Of a stretch of DNA of 64,000 nucleotides, positions 24,874 through 37,700 are shown piece after piece. The stretch is from Cymodocea nodosa. Its lineage: Eukaryota > Streptophyta > Magnoliopsida > Alismatales > Cymodoceaceae. The notes under the pieces were generated by a model, which saw only the letters and a program-made list of their open reading frames with translations, was not told the DNA's origin and did not search any database. The first letter of the stretch is position 1, and every line of letters starts with the position of its first letter. The translations under genes were made by a program, and so were the position numbers. The stretch lies in the NCBI GenBank assembly GCA_036874045.1, contig CM072337.1:20000001-20064000 (forward strand), in the 5' to 3' direction.

Positions 24874-27099
24874 TTTTCGACAAGTCAACCTTTGATATTT
24901 ATTGTTGTTTGACTATGTTGTTTAAGACATTCATTAGTTTCGTAACATGCATGATGGAAAAATAACTCTCATAAAATCTTATAAAAAAATGCAACATATC
25001 AACCTCATACTCTACACTATTAAATTTTAACAAATAACATGGATATATGATTCAAATAATATGTATTAAATACATGTTTATACATATCTTGATATGTTAT
25101 ACGCCATTAATCAGTTCAATTAAACTATCCATAAAACCACAAATTGAAATTGTACATCAGTTATAAAAATTACTAAATTTATTGAACTGATCATGAACCA
25201 ATCCAAACTCGTTAAAAATGATTTGACTCAAATAACCAATTCGATGGGTTTCGATGCCCATCCCTAGCTAATTGTGTAGGTGGTTGGCATAAGCCACGAA
25301 TTCACAGCCTTAATTAGCCTTGGTGTTACCATAAATATATAGCATCTCAGCATTCCCTTCATATGCATGGAAGGTATATATGGTATCATGTCATTGTCGT
25401 TAATTACGCCAGCCCATTTTAATTTGTTCTTTGATGACATCTCTTAAGTCATGGTCTTTGCATTAATATTGTGGTGGACTCATCTTCAATTCAAAAGTTT
25501 CCATACCTCTTGGACTTGTTGGCAATTATGATGAAAGCTTTTCTAATAATTAAGTCAATGGTACATATAAGTTGGGTGACAAACATTTCTCACAGGTATA
25601 TCAAATTACTTAGTTTCATATCCTATTGTATTCAACACCTCACCTCCTCTATCATTTTAAAATCAATGGCTCGTTAATTAGAGAGATAGAATATCTACAG
25701 GACTTCTTTGTTTAATAAAAACAACTATAATTATTAAAAAATAAAATAAAGAATTTCATGAAATCACTTGATATTAACTTTTGTAGAGTCATAATTAAGA
25801 AAATTCCGTTGCCCACAATATTAGAAGATGAATGAATTGACGTAGATGGAAAGAAAATGAAACTAAATATTCGAGAGATATGAATGTTTTGACTTATACT
25901 TTAACTGTTGTGTAATACAATAAGATTTTTTCATGTAAAACATCACAAAAAGTTTGACATGTCTTAGAAATGATTTATAAAAGAACAAGTCAAGTAAAAA
26001 AAAATAAAAATCAATATCCTATTTAGAAAATGTGAAATGTTTAAAATAAATCTAAAATGATATCAAGATTTATAAGAATTATTAATGGTCTAAAAAGTAT
26101 TGGAAATTTTTTTACCATATATGAACAGATATCTAAAGTACTAAAAAATTTTACCACTGAATGAAAATAAAAATCAACTTCAATATAAGATATCTCCTCC
26201 ATTTGCACTCTTCAAGTTTGTCTTAAACCGTGTTCCTCCTTCTCAACCCCTGCGTTGCTTTTTTAATCGAATTTACGTACATATACGATAATTTTTTTTA
26301 CTTATTATTAATTTATTTTAAGTAAGTCAGATTTTCGTACGATAAATTCCTTTACTTACGTCGCCCGTTCCTCGCTCGTCTCGTAAGTCCCATCACCATC
26401 GGAAGGTGTCAGGGTTTCAAATTTTTTAATGTTTTGTAATATGGTAGATGATGTAAATATTTCTAGGTTTATTTGTTAATATCTTAAATTAAATCTTTTT
26501 AGTGTACTATTTCTGGAAACGAAAAAAGATTTTTTCTAATTTCAATTTTTTGAAAAGTTGGGTTGTGGTAGATTTTCTGAAAGTTCAACATTTGTACCAA
26601 CAGCAAAACTTACTTTTTTTTGGAAGAGTTCCGTTCATTAGGTAACGACATTTAACCAAAAAAAAAAAAAACTTTTCCCAAGAAATGAGATTGGTATCCT
26701 TAAGCAAAGTCTCCAACTTTAATAGTATTCAAACAAAATCATGATTAAAATTACGACGAACTGCATATCATAGTCATGCAAAAACAGTAAATTTCTAGAA
26801 GAACAGGTCCTCGACACCATATCATTTTTTAAATCATGTTTTCATTGTTTTGTGTGTGTGTGTGTGTGTGTGTGTGTTACACATGGAAGGTATCAATCTC
26901 GTGAAAAGGTAAATAAACCTTAAAATCAACTCACTTAATACAGCCACGTCATAATTATAATTCATTCATAATATAATTATAACAGTGTCATGATAATTAA
27001 TATTAAATTAAAAGATTATACTACAATTATGTGATTAATTTGTCACAACCATATTATAATTATACTATTCACCGTGTTGCGACACATTTGATCGATGAA
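24874..27099. other. AT-rich spacer
   Basis: No gene or RNA seen. A (GT)n microsatellite lies at 26850-26878, and a short TTTACTTATTATTAATTTATTTTAAG piece near 26297 recalls the TRIM LTR end. Confidence 0.45.
26850..26878. repeat. (GT)n microsatellite
   Basis: About 14 GT units following CATTGTTT. Confidence 0.95.
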
Positions 27100-27528
27100 T
27101 TTTTTAAAGTTCAACCTTTACGTTCGTGGATATATGTCGTCGAGAACAGGGGACTGGTAGTTCGCTTACAAGTCCATCTTCCTCCCCCAACACGCGCAGA
27201 TTCGAACGAGTGTGGAGGAAATTCTCGCACCGACGGCCGATCCCCTCTATGGAAGTGTGAAGGTGAGCACCATCCCTGCCGGAGTCCCCTCCGATCCGTA
27301 CGCCTCTTCTTTCGTCTTCTGTTCTCCTCTCTTTTGTTTCCTAAGGATTGGTTCTTATGTAACCCTAGCTTGAATCGGCAACTCTACGCCTTGCGTCTCT
27401 GATGCGAAATTGAGTTGGCGTTTGCTGCTATCCTGGGGCTAGCGGAGTTTTTTTTCTCCTTTTATTCCTCATTTTTGTGGTCAATCAAAATCTAATTCAC
27501 CTCATGTATTTCGTTTGGAAGCCCTTCG
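27100..27528 (+). promoter_or_regulatory. probable promoter and 5' leader of the twin-Cx9C/RMC1-like unit
   Basis: A local GC-rich island (about 27120-27430) in AT-rich DNA, with CT-rich leader-like sequence. A possible leader-intron donor (GAAG|GTGAGC) lies near 27260. It lies just upstream of the small twin-Cx9C gene and is the only promoter-like island before both that gene and the RMC1-like gene. Confidence 0.45.
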
Positions 27529-28559
27529 ATGAAAGAAAAAAAGAGTCCCTCGGTGCTCAAGTGCGTTTTGGTGAATTGTTCAGCTCAGGTCAGTATGATT
27601 CATGCTTGAAACCCGCCATTAACTGCATTTACACAAAATAGTTTCGGTTAGTGAATATGTGGTTTTTATCCCTTGAAATTCGACGCAATAGCACTGCAGA
27701 GGAATTCTCAGTGGTTGAATTAGGGTGTCAGCTTGTGGATATTTTGGCGCGCCTTAGATTAGGGTGCTTTCCGTTTTTGTTATCCTATGTACAAAGAATT
27801 TGATAAGGCAGAGATAGGCCTATTAATCGTGCGATTAGAAGCTTTAGAAAGGATCTAAGACTGTATGATGCAATATATAGGGAAACCTTTTCTTAATTAG
27901 ACAGTTGGAGATTTGGAGAGATACTATTTAGAATAATTCAACATCAGTAAATGAATTCGTGTTGGTATAGAAATGAATTTCTCCATTCATTATTTTGCCG
28001 ATAAGATAATGAGATTGACATATTATTGTTGTTGCATTTACGTGAGTAGGTATACTGAAATCTGATGTGTTTTTTGTTATGTTTGCACATGCCAACTAAA
28101 ACTGGAAGCTGAATATCCATAATAGTAATTTGATAGATCTTAAAAATATGATATTCTAGTAAGCTAATTTTATTTATCAATATACATTGCTCCTCTGGGC
28201 CTTAACTCTTCAAATTCTCATCTCATTCACTGTCCTTGATTGGACTGCACCTTCATAGCTTTCCCTAGGTCAAAGTTAACGATTAATGCCCAGCTCTTTT
28301 GCAGAAAAATGCTGCACCTTTTTTTTTTTTTTCCATTGATGTCAGCTTATTCCTTGCAGGCAAAAGTATATGGGAAATGCATTGCTGCAAAGGTTCCAGA
28401 AATTGAACATAACATGTGTCTGAAGGAGTTTGTTGCACTAAAGACATGCATGCAAAATACGGTATAAATTTTTCCTGTGTGATGAATATTTACCTATGTA
28501 TACTCTTTTTATACCTACTGATTGGTTTCATGCATTTAAAGCTCCAAAAGAAGGTATAA
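27529..28559 (+). CDS. NDUFAF8: twin-Cx9C (CHCH) protein, NDUFAF8-like, 59 aa
   Basis: Three exons: 27529-27588, 28360-28461 and 28542-28559. Donors are CTCAG|GTCAGT and ATACG|GTATAA; acceptors are CTTGCAG|GCAAAA and TTTAAAG|CTCCAA. All junctions are phase 0, sum 180 nt. The protein has two Cx9C pairs, CSAQAKVYGKC and CLKEFVALKTC, separated by 12 residues, the hallmark of small intermembrane-space proteins oxidised by the Mia40 pathway. The KVPEI...MCLKEF stretch matches NDUFAF8 (C17orf89), a complex I assembly factor, as I remember it. If the last intron is retained, the reading ends two residues later as QNTV instead of QNTLQKKV, so both forms are similar. It lies 212 bases upstream of the RMC1-like start codon and may be the first cistron of the same mRNA. 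Confidence 0.8.
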
Positions 28560-28771
28560 GATTAAATATGAGTTCCATCTAGGAAATGGTGATTCATTAA
28601 ACACTTACAAGCTTATTTATCAAGAACTCGCAACTTTGAAGCAAGCAATCCAGACAAGGTTCTCATTCATTTCCTGTTTGTGATTGTGGAGTCTTTCATT
28701 GCTACAACATCTAGAGCATTTGCAAGCCCATCAACTTAAGCATAGAAATCTGAAATCTGAAGAAGCCAGTC

Positions 28772-31700
28772 ATGTCTGGAAAAGAAGCTAGTGAACAGAG
28801 GATGGGTTTGAGTGGACCAGGGGCTCTTTCCCATGTTTATATTCAACATCCACCCCTTCGATGTGATATTCCTGAAACACAGGGACTATACTATGATGAT
28901 GGGAACAAACTAATTCTCTCTCCAACATCAGGACAGGTTACATGGTTACAAATGATGATTTTTTTTGACATCTCTTCATGTATTTGTCATAAACTTTATT
29001 TATTTCTTTATTTGTCTTTTTGTCAGGTATTGTCATGGAAGGTCGGTTCATTTGCTCATTGTGATCCCCCTGGTTCTGATTCCATTGATGAAGGTCCTGT
29101 TTTGCTTATTCGGTATTCATTGGATAGAAAAGTCATAGCAATCCAACGATCACATCATGAGATTCAGTTTAGGAATAAAGAAACTGGGGAGAAATTGACA
29201 CATAGATGCCGACCAGAATCTGAGAGCATTCTGGGATTTTTTTGGACAGACTGCCCAACATGTGATATTGTATTGATAAAGACAAGGTAATCCTTGTCAT
29301 TCTAGCATCAATTTTTTATTCTAGTTGTACCTATCCCAAATCCTAGCAGGGACTAAATGTAGATGATTTCATCCTAGGAAATGGAATCAACACTTGAGAT
29401 TATTATATACTTCAATGTTTTGACCGAGAGGAAAATAATGAAGCAAAATGATTATATGCCATACTTGAAATAACTGGACATTGGAAGCTTTGACATAAAC
29501 TATCCTAAATCCAAGCTTCTGAACACATGTTAAATAAAAATGGAGGACTAGGAATTTTCTTTGGGAAGAAAGGAACATATCATTGCACATTTCTGAGAAT
29601 GTAAATATATGATTTCTTGAATCATTCAAAATTATGTGTAAGTGCCATTTATTCTCAGTACACTCAAAACTTTCAAACACTATGATTTCCTTGCAGTGGG
29701 TTAGATTTACTATCTTATGAACAAGAGTTTAGACAACTCCGCTTAGTTGAGGCAAAACGACTAGTTGTGAGTTGGTATGCCTACACTCATGAAAGTCGAA
29801 TGGTTCTTCTTGCTTCTGGAATGCAATGCAAAATCTTTTCAGGGTATCAGGTACTTTTATGGATCTTACTTTTTTGGATTTCACATTTAAATATGATTCC
29901 AAGTATCATGATCTGTTTTTCAGGTCATGTTTCAGACAGCTTTGTTCATAAAAATTTGTGCTTTTGAGTTCTCTTTTTACCAATATATTTGACTTTGATT
30001 TTGTATCAAACTTAGGCATGTTGAAAAATAGATATTTGTCAGTAAAATTTCCTCATGTTGGAGTTATGTCGGTGGAACTATGGTGAAGAAAATCACCTTT
30101 TGTTAATAAATTATCAAGACAACATCATTTTTGATGTCATTTCAACAAGTCAAAAGATTGACACATATCATTGAAGTTTTGTCAACATGTGTCAATGTTT
30201 AATTCCATGCTTGTTACTTCAATTCTTTATGAATTTTAGGTCTAAGCTCCACAATTTATAAATTATAATATGAATTTCATGCCAATTTGGTTTGAAGTTG
30301 TGTCTTGAATGCTATATCAATTTATCATTATTCCATTACAAATGTAGTGAAAATTTAAAGTCTTTTTATACTTTGTCTATACAAGATTTTTAAAATATAA
30401 ATTATGAAATACTCACATTCAAGCATATTAGCATATAGAGCAACCTTTGTCCAAACAATTAACATGAATAACTAGTTTGACATGAATGCCATTTTGCATC
30501 CATTTTCTTGTTTTTCTATACAAAAATTATTGTCTTCCATGCATTGGTGATTGTAATATGATGTTCATTCTATTGGTCATTATCACAAAATCATTTTAAA
30601 GAAGAATTAAGGTTCTTTTGTGGGTGTATCCATGGTTCCTTGAATGTTAGCCATAAAACCTGGTGGCTGGATTGTTGTGAATCTATGACATCTTGTGCCT
30701 CCTCTTGGTAAAAGACCCATTTGATATTTGATTAACTTTTTTATGTTAATCAATTTACATATTGGGTGTTAAGGTGAATGCCATTTTGGAATATAGTATC
30801 TAGTATCAATACATATCAATGAAATCTTATTGATATGTATTGATTTTCAAATGTGTTTGACATGATATTTCAATGTATTAAACAAAATTTTGTCATGTAT
30901 TGACTTAGATCGATTGCATTGGTTGGTGTGCTGATACACCATGTGTATTGATTGATATGTCTGAAATATCAATCAACTAGTAATAGTCTCATGCATTGCA
31001 CAAATGTATATTTTATCAAAGTAATTTAAAATGTATAATATGCATAATATTGTTTATTTTTTAAGATAACAATATATCTCATCACTATTTTTATTTATTA
31101 AAATTATTAACCTTAACAGTGTTTATTTTTCTATAACTACTTGTTTATGGTGCATTTTGGATTTATTTATAATTTTAATTTATAGTTTTACTTGAGATCA
31201 ATTTTGATGGAAATTTTGGTGGAAGTTAGGTAAAATCATGGAAGTCTCCAAAAAATGTCTAAAAAGTATGAATTTCAATGTGAAATTTTAATACAAGCTA
31301 CAATAGTAAAAAATACACATCAAATAATAATCAAAATAATTTTCTATGTATTTATGAAATTGAAAATACATTATACTACCATCTCACTTCAAAGTCATAC
31401 AACTTTAAATCTACACAAATCACCAATTATACAACTAAATATACCCTACATCTAACTTAAAATATGTTAAAAAAAAAATTCAGTAAAATAAATCGAAAAA
31501 AAATTAAACCAAGTCACCCAAACTTGGAAAACTTAGAAAAACAGTAAGAAGAATTTTAAATAACCTTATATCCAAACATTCCAACTTAGAAAAAATCGTT
31601 TGTAGTAAAATTACCTTAGATCTTCAATACGAAGGGAAAAACACCTTGTATCAGCTAAAATGGCTGTTATAAGGTGTTCTTATGAATTTGGTGGCTGCTT

Positions 31701-34700
31701 TGAATTATCTGGTGAGAGATGGAGGCAGATCCAGTAAAGAAAATGCAGCTTCAACAAACTTTTAGACTCCACCAAGATCTTATGCTTGGAAGAAAAAAAG
31801 AGAAAAAAAAGCCTTCCATGCAGTGTGAGAATGGGAGGAGAAACTTAACTATGTAAAGAAATGAGATTGCAATGGTCACATGGGTGTCGTTGTAGATGCC
31901 ATTTTGGTCAACTGAAATAATGACATATATTGAAGTTTGACACTATGATTAAAAGTAGTAGAAGAAAATATTATAATTAAAATAGTAATTGAAGCATGAG
32001 TAAATAATGTGTTATATCCAAAATTCATAAAAAAATTATGTGAAGTTTATGATGAAGAAATTATTTTATTTGTAATATAATATGCATTAGATTGCATGTA
32101 TTAGTGCAAATATCGTTTCTCCTCTTCTCTACTTTTAATCTTTTTTTTTTATACGATTTTCTCTGATGGTATTTTACTTTTAATAATCTATCTCTTCTTC
32201 TCCAAGAGGTTTTTTAGTTTTTAATCTCATTTCTTTTTTATTAGTCCACTAGCTTAGATTTTTTTTTTTTTTACGTTTCATATTTTTATTACATTTGAAA
32301 ATTTAAAGATTTTTCTATTGAATTTTCACCAATATTCAGATTTTTAGAGATTTAAATTGGAGGTTAGCAATGAGGTTTGTCCCTTTTTATAGAAGGATCA
32401 ATGACCTGATAGAGGATGGAAGTACATTAGTACATTCATCCTTTTAAAATACTGTAAGTCTGTAACTGCTGTACTTTGGTAGGTCACATTGGTGATAGTT
32501 TCTACTCACTCCTTTTGCTCTCAACAGTGTGACCTCTTCTTGTAGGAAATTTTGCCTGATGCAAATCTTATCCTGAGATAAAGTAGATGGGTAATTTTCA
32601 AGTATCAGTTCAATTACTGGCAGTAGGTGTGGTTTTTGCCTCCTTCTGGTGTAAAGGAAGGAATTTTTTCCATTTGACCAATTTTTTTTGGCATTTGTGC
32701 CTTTCATGGTACAGGCATCAGGAACATTTCTCTTGGCCTTCATTATGGTAGCTTGTTGCTGATTATCCATTTTATACTCTGACTTATGTCCTTTATTTTG
32801 TGATTGACATGCAGTGAATCCATTATTCTTTTCTTTCATTTGACACTTATTTTGTTTCCCAGTTCTCATCTGTAGAGATTGTTCGCTTGCCAAAATTTGA
32901 AATGAAATTGACTATAGCTGAGGCAAATCACAAGCCAGTCATTTCTGCTGAAGATGTGAACATTGTTACAATGTTAGTTATGTTTTCTAACTATATCATT
33001 TCTTTTGTTCTGTTGGCCTTTATTTGTCTGTCTTGTTTAGTGAGATTGACATTGATTAGTTGACTATCATTGTTATTGATCTTTCAGTGGACATAGATAT
33101 GCATTAACGGTCCTCTCTAAGTTCATATTTGTTCATCTTAATTATAGATGAAATAACTAAAGAAAATTAAAAAGAAATACTCTAGCATATGCTATTTACC
33201 AATGACAGTTTTAGTTGATGTAAGTCAAGAATAAATTTTAATTTAGAGTTATTGAGAGATACTTAAAGTCCAAAGAATTTAGATTAAGTCAAAACTGAAT
33301 GTATGGAATATAGGTTCGATAAAAATATAAATAATAATGAAAGTATATATTTAGATGACCATAAGATTCATACAACAAGACTTAAATATTTAAGATCTAT
33401 GATAAGTGACAATGGTGAATTATAAAGGATATTATTCATAAAATTAAAATAGGATAAAAAAGTAGAGAAATGCTTTTATAGTATTATGTAATAGTATAAT
33501 GTCTTTAAAATTAAAAGGAAAATTGTATAAAACTTCTATTTACCAAATTATACTTTATAACTCAGAATATTGAATTGTAAAACATGACCATATGTTAAAA
33601 CTTAACGTTGTTGAGACCTTGAAATATGTATGCTTAAATGAATAAATGGTAATACTATAAGAGATAGGTTGAAAAGAAATTTTATTAAAAATAGAATAGG
33701 AGTTGTACAAATTAAAAATAAGAGAAAATCAGCTTATTTAATTTGTTTATATCCTTAGGAGATAAAAATGCACTAGTTAAGAGAGGAAACTTAATTAATA
33801 TAGAAAAAATTAAAATAAATTGAGGAAAATCTAAAATTGTTTGGTTAGAAATGTAAGGAAAATTTAAATTTATATAATTTAATTGAAGATTTAACCATGA
33901 TAGAAATACATAAAAGAAAAACATTCATGTGTCTGACCTTGTGTGGTAAGATTATGATTCAAATTGTTGTTGTTGATCTTTATGTATAATTATATCTATG
34001 TGCAATTAGATCCTCTCCAGACTTCATATTTATTGGAGCCTTAAGCACTGGATTTACTCTTTTTGGGCCTAGTTTATCTCCTTGCTTTCTTTTTCACATG
34101 TAGTTACATCCCTTGGTGATGGTTTCATCTTTGTCATATGCTTGTGTACAAAATATCGAAATATGTACTAACCAACTTTGATTAATTGATGTAAACGATT
34201 GAAGGTCATTAATTCGTAAGATTTTTTTAAAGGGTTAATTATTTACTAGGATTTTGATGCTCTATATTTTCCCAAATGATTAAATATTTTTTAGTGTTTC
34301 TTCTGGTGATTAGCATTGTCTGTTTATGCAGCTATGGCAGGATATATTGCCTTCAGGTTGATCGAATTGATATGCAACTACACATGTACAGGTTTTACCG
34401 TGATGCTGTTGTGCATCAGGTGCAATATATAAATACCTGCTTTTACCTTCGAACTTGGTTATATTTCAAATTATCTTTAAAACTTGTATGCTTGATATGT
34501 ACATCAAACAATAATATTCTTAAAAGGAAGTTTCATAAAAATTTCATTTGTTGCAATTTCAAATGTTTCTAAACAGGCAAATTTAAATGCCACCTTATTT
34601 TCTATAATTTTGGTTTTTGGTAGCTTTTCCTCACAAAAATGCAACTTCAAGTTTGTTAGTGCCATCTTAATATTAATTATTGGTGTAATGGTATCAAATC

Positions 34701-37700
34701 AAAGTGATTTTTTGAAATCAACATATCAATCTTTATCTTTGATGGTTGTTCTCACTTATGATTACACTTGTTCTGTGTTTGGTTGTTTTCTGAGGTTGTG
34801 CCAACAGCCTTTTATATCATTAATAGGATCCATTCTATCTAGTGGAGAAATATCTTTTCAGATGTTTTATTTGGATTTGGAATTATGTTTTCTTTCAAGG
34901 CATTTGGATGTGTTTCCTTTGTTTAGAATTTGATTTCACTTGTTCATAAGTTGTTACCATGGTCCCTTGCATTTTTTGGGTACTCTTGGCCTTGAAAGAG
35001 TTATCAATGTCATCATTTTCCCATTTGTTGATATATTGTTTTATCAGGTATTACCTTCTTGTGTCTCGGTCCTTTTTTGTATTTGTTGATCAGTCTCTAG
35101 AAAGTGTCAATATTCCTCCACAAGTTGAGGACTCCACCACAGCTGAAGAATGACCAATTATGGTAAATCATCATGATCAACAGTCACATGAGTCAACCCA
35201 TCTTATGGATCTACACTCCTTTGATCTTAATGTTCTCCTAATTCTTTGTAAGGGTAACTGATCTACCATAATTGATCATATATCTCGTTCAGTTTCCTAT
35301 GGTCATTTTCATCTCATAGTTTTGTCTTGTCCATTTCCTCACCAAGGAGTTTTTCTCATTCAACATTAGAATGATGTTATAAATGAACATGGTTGTAGGA
35401 ATAACATGGGACTTGGTTGCTTACCTCATCAGAGCTAACATGGTTGTAAATGGGTTTTCATTGTCAAACATAATTTAGATGGGTTGTTCAATAAGTACAA
35501 GTTTTCACACATGGCCTAATTGAACTCCATGTGTATGTGAGATTCAATTGTTGTCAATCATCATAAGAGTTATACAAACTCATTGTGAAGAATGTTTTTT
35601 TTTGTGGTGACTTGGCAAAACAAAATATTTATTAAGCAATCTCTAAGGTATATATTTCAGGATTACCTTGAAAGACTATCTATGGTCTTAAGAAAAGTCT
35701 ATGGATCATGGAATGTTGAAAGCCAAAAAGCATTATTGATCACTCTAACATTCACTAAAAGGCAAACTAATGGTTGTGTTTTCTTTGTTGTCTATAACAA
35801 TAATAACAATCAATTCCTTAATCTCACCATATGGGGTCAGTAATAGAAATCAATTTATATTAGATTAACAAATTTTTACAAGCAGTTGTCAATCTAGTGT
35901 TAACCCTTTACCTATGCTTATGACTAACTATTTAGGAATACCCTCACAAGTGTTTTCTTTGTTCTTTATGTCAATGATGTTCTTTTAAGTATGATATTTG
36001 ATGATGTAGGCCAATATCAACATTATTTTTTTTGTCTCACTATTTCCTACGATGTCCCCTATCAAAAGAATGTTTACTTGAGGATGTAGACCGATATTGA
36101 TGATTGATTAAGAAGTTATCTATTTAACTATTTATTACTCATTGTTATTTGCTGTTTTGTATTGCTCGCTAGATATTTTCTATGATGTTGAATTCCTTAT
36201 TCAATTTATACATGAGCTATGGATGGTTTGTTGATAGGGTACTCTACATCCACTAGCAATGTTAATGGTACAACTAAGTTCTTATTAACAAAAGAATGTA
36301 AATCTTTGGTTGAAGCTTATTTAGATTAGACTAGGCTATGCAAAAGATGGAGATAGTCAAATGTCTATATATTGTATGCATATTGGAGGCAACCTTGTCA
36401 TTTAGTGGAGAAAGAACTAAAATATAATATCTAAATTTTGTGCCCAAATAGAGTATTACTCCATGGTATAGTGAGTATGTAAGATGATGTTGCCTATACC
36501 ATTCATAGTTGAGCTTGAAATTTTTTTATACATTATGAAAACTAGGCTACAATCTTTTTTTTAACTCAATTTTTCCAATAGTTGGTCATCAACTTCATTA
36601 TGAAGAGGTCTTGGATTTCAATTCAAGTAAAAACAGGCATTATAAAAAAAATTAAAAAAAACTTTCATTTCTTTTAAAACACATAAAGCACATTAAGGGT
36701 TCATTTGTGTATCCAGAAAGTAATAAAAGGGAATAAAAAGAACGATCCAAAAAAAACATAAAAAGTAACAGAAAAAAATTACAGAAAGTTAGCAGAAATA
36801 TAGATATTTACACACAGTAAGGAATGTAATAGAAAACAATAGAAAGTAACAAAATATGAATTTAATAAAATATAACTGTTCAACGCTTGTAACAAGTTTA
36901 TAAATAAAATATGATGTTTACAATAAAAGATGATGAAATTTGATTTTTATGATTTATGATGATAAAATATGATTTTTATGATAAAATGTCATTGTTATGA
37001 TTTATGGTGATAAAATATGATTTGTAATGATAAAATATGATTTTTAAGATAAAAGATGATAAAATATGATTTATGATGATAACATATGATTTTTATGGTA
37101 AAAGATGATAAAATATGATTTTTAAGATAAAAGATGTTAAAATATAATTTTTATGATTTATGATGATAATATATAATTCATAAGGAAATTAAAAGAAAAC
37201 TTTTGTTCAATATATGATGGAGATGAGTCATCACTTTTCAACTCTTTCATACCTCTTAGGATAAAAAATGAGGTATGAAGAAAAATCTTTCTCGGAAAAG
37301 TTAGAGTGAAAAGTTTATTAAACTTTCTTTTACTTTCCATCGTACATAAATATCCTACATTTTATTTTAATTTTTTATTACTTTCATTTCTATTTCTTTT
37401 TGTCACCTTCTGTCATATAGAAATCCCTCCTAAATTTGATTATCACTATGTACATTATAATAGTGATGTGAGGAATTATTTATTATCATGTCTTCTAAGC
37501 AATTGACATATATCTTCATTAAATGTTTGGTTTTTTGAATCTTTTTATAATAAGTAGAACATGACAAATATATATATGCTTTAACTTGAGATTGTGTTAG
37601 GCATATTTGTACTATGGTTATTAGGCATCCATTTAGTTGTGTCATTGAATATACATCTACTTAGTTGAGTCTATATATATGTACTATGTCACATGAATAA

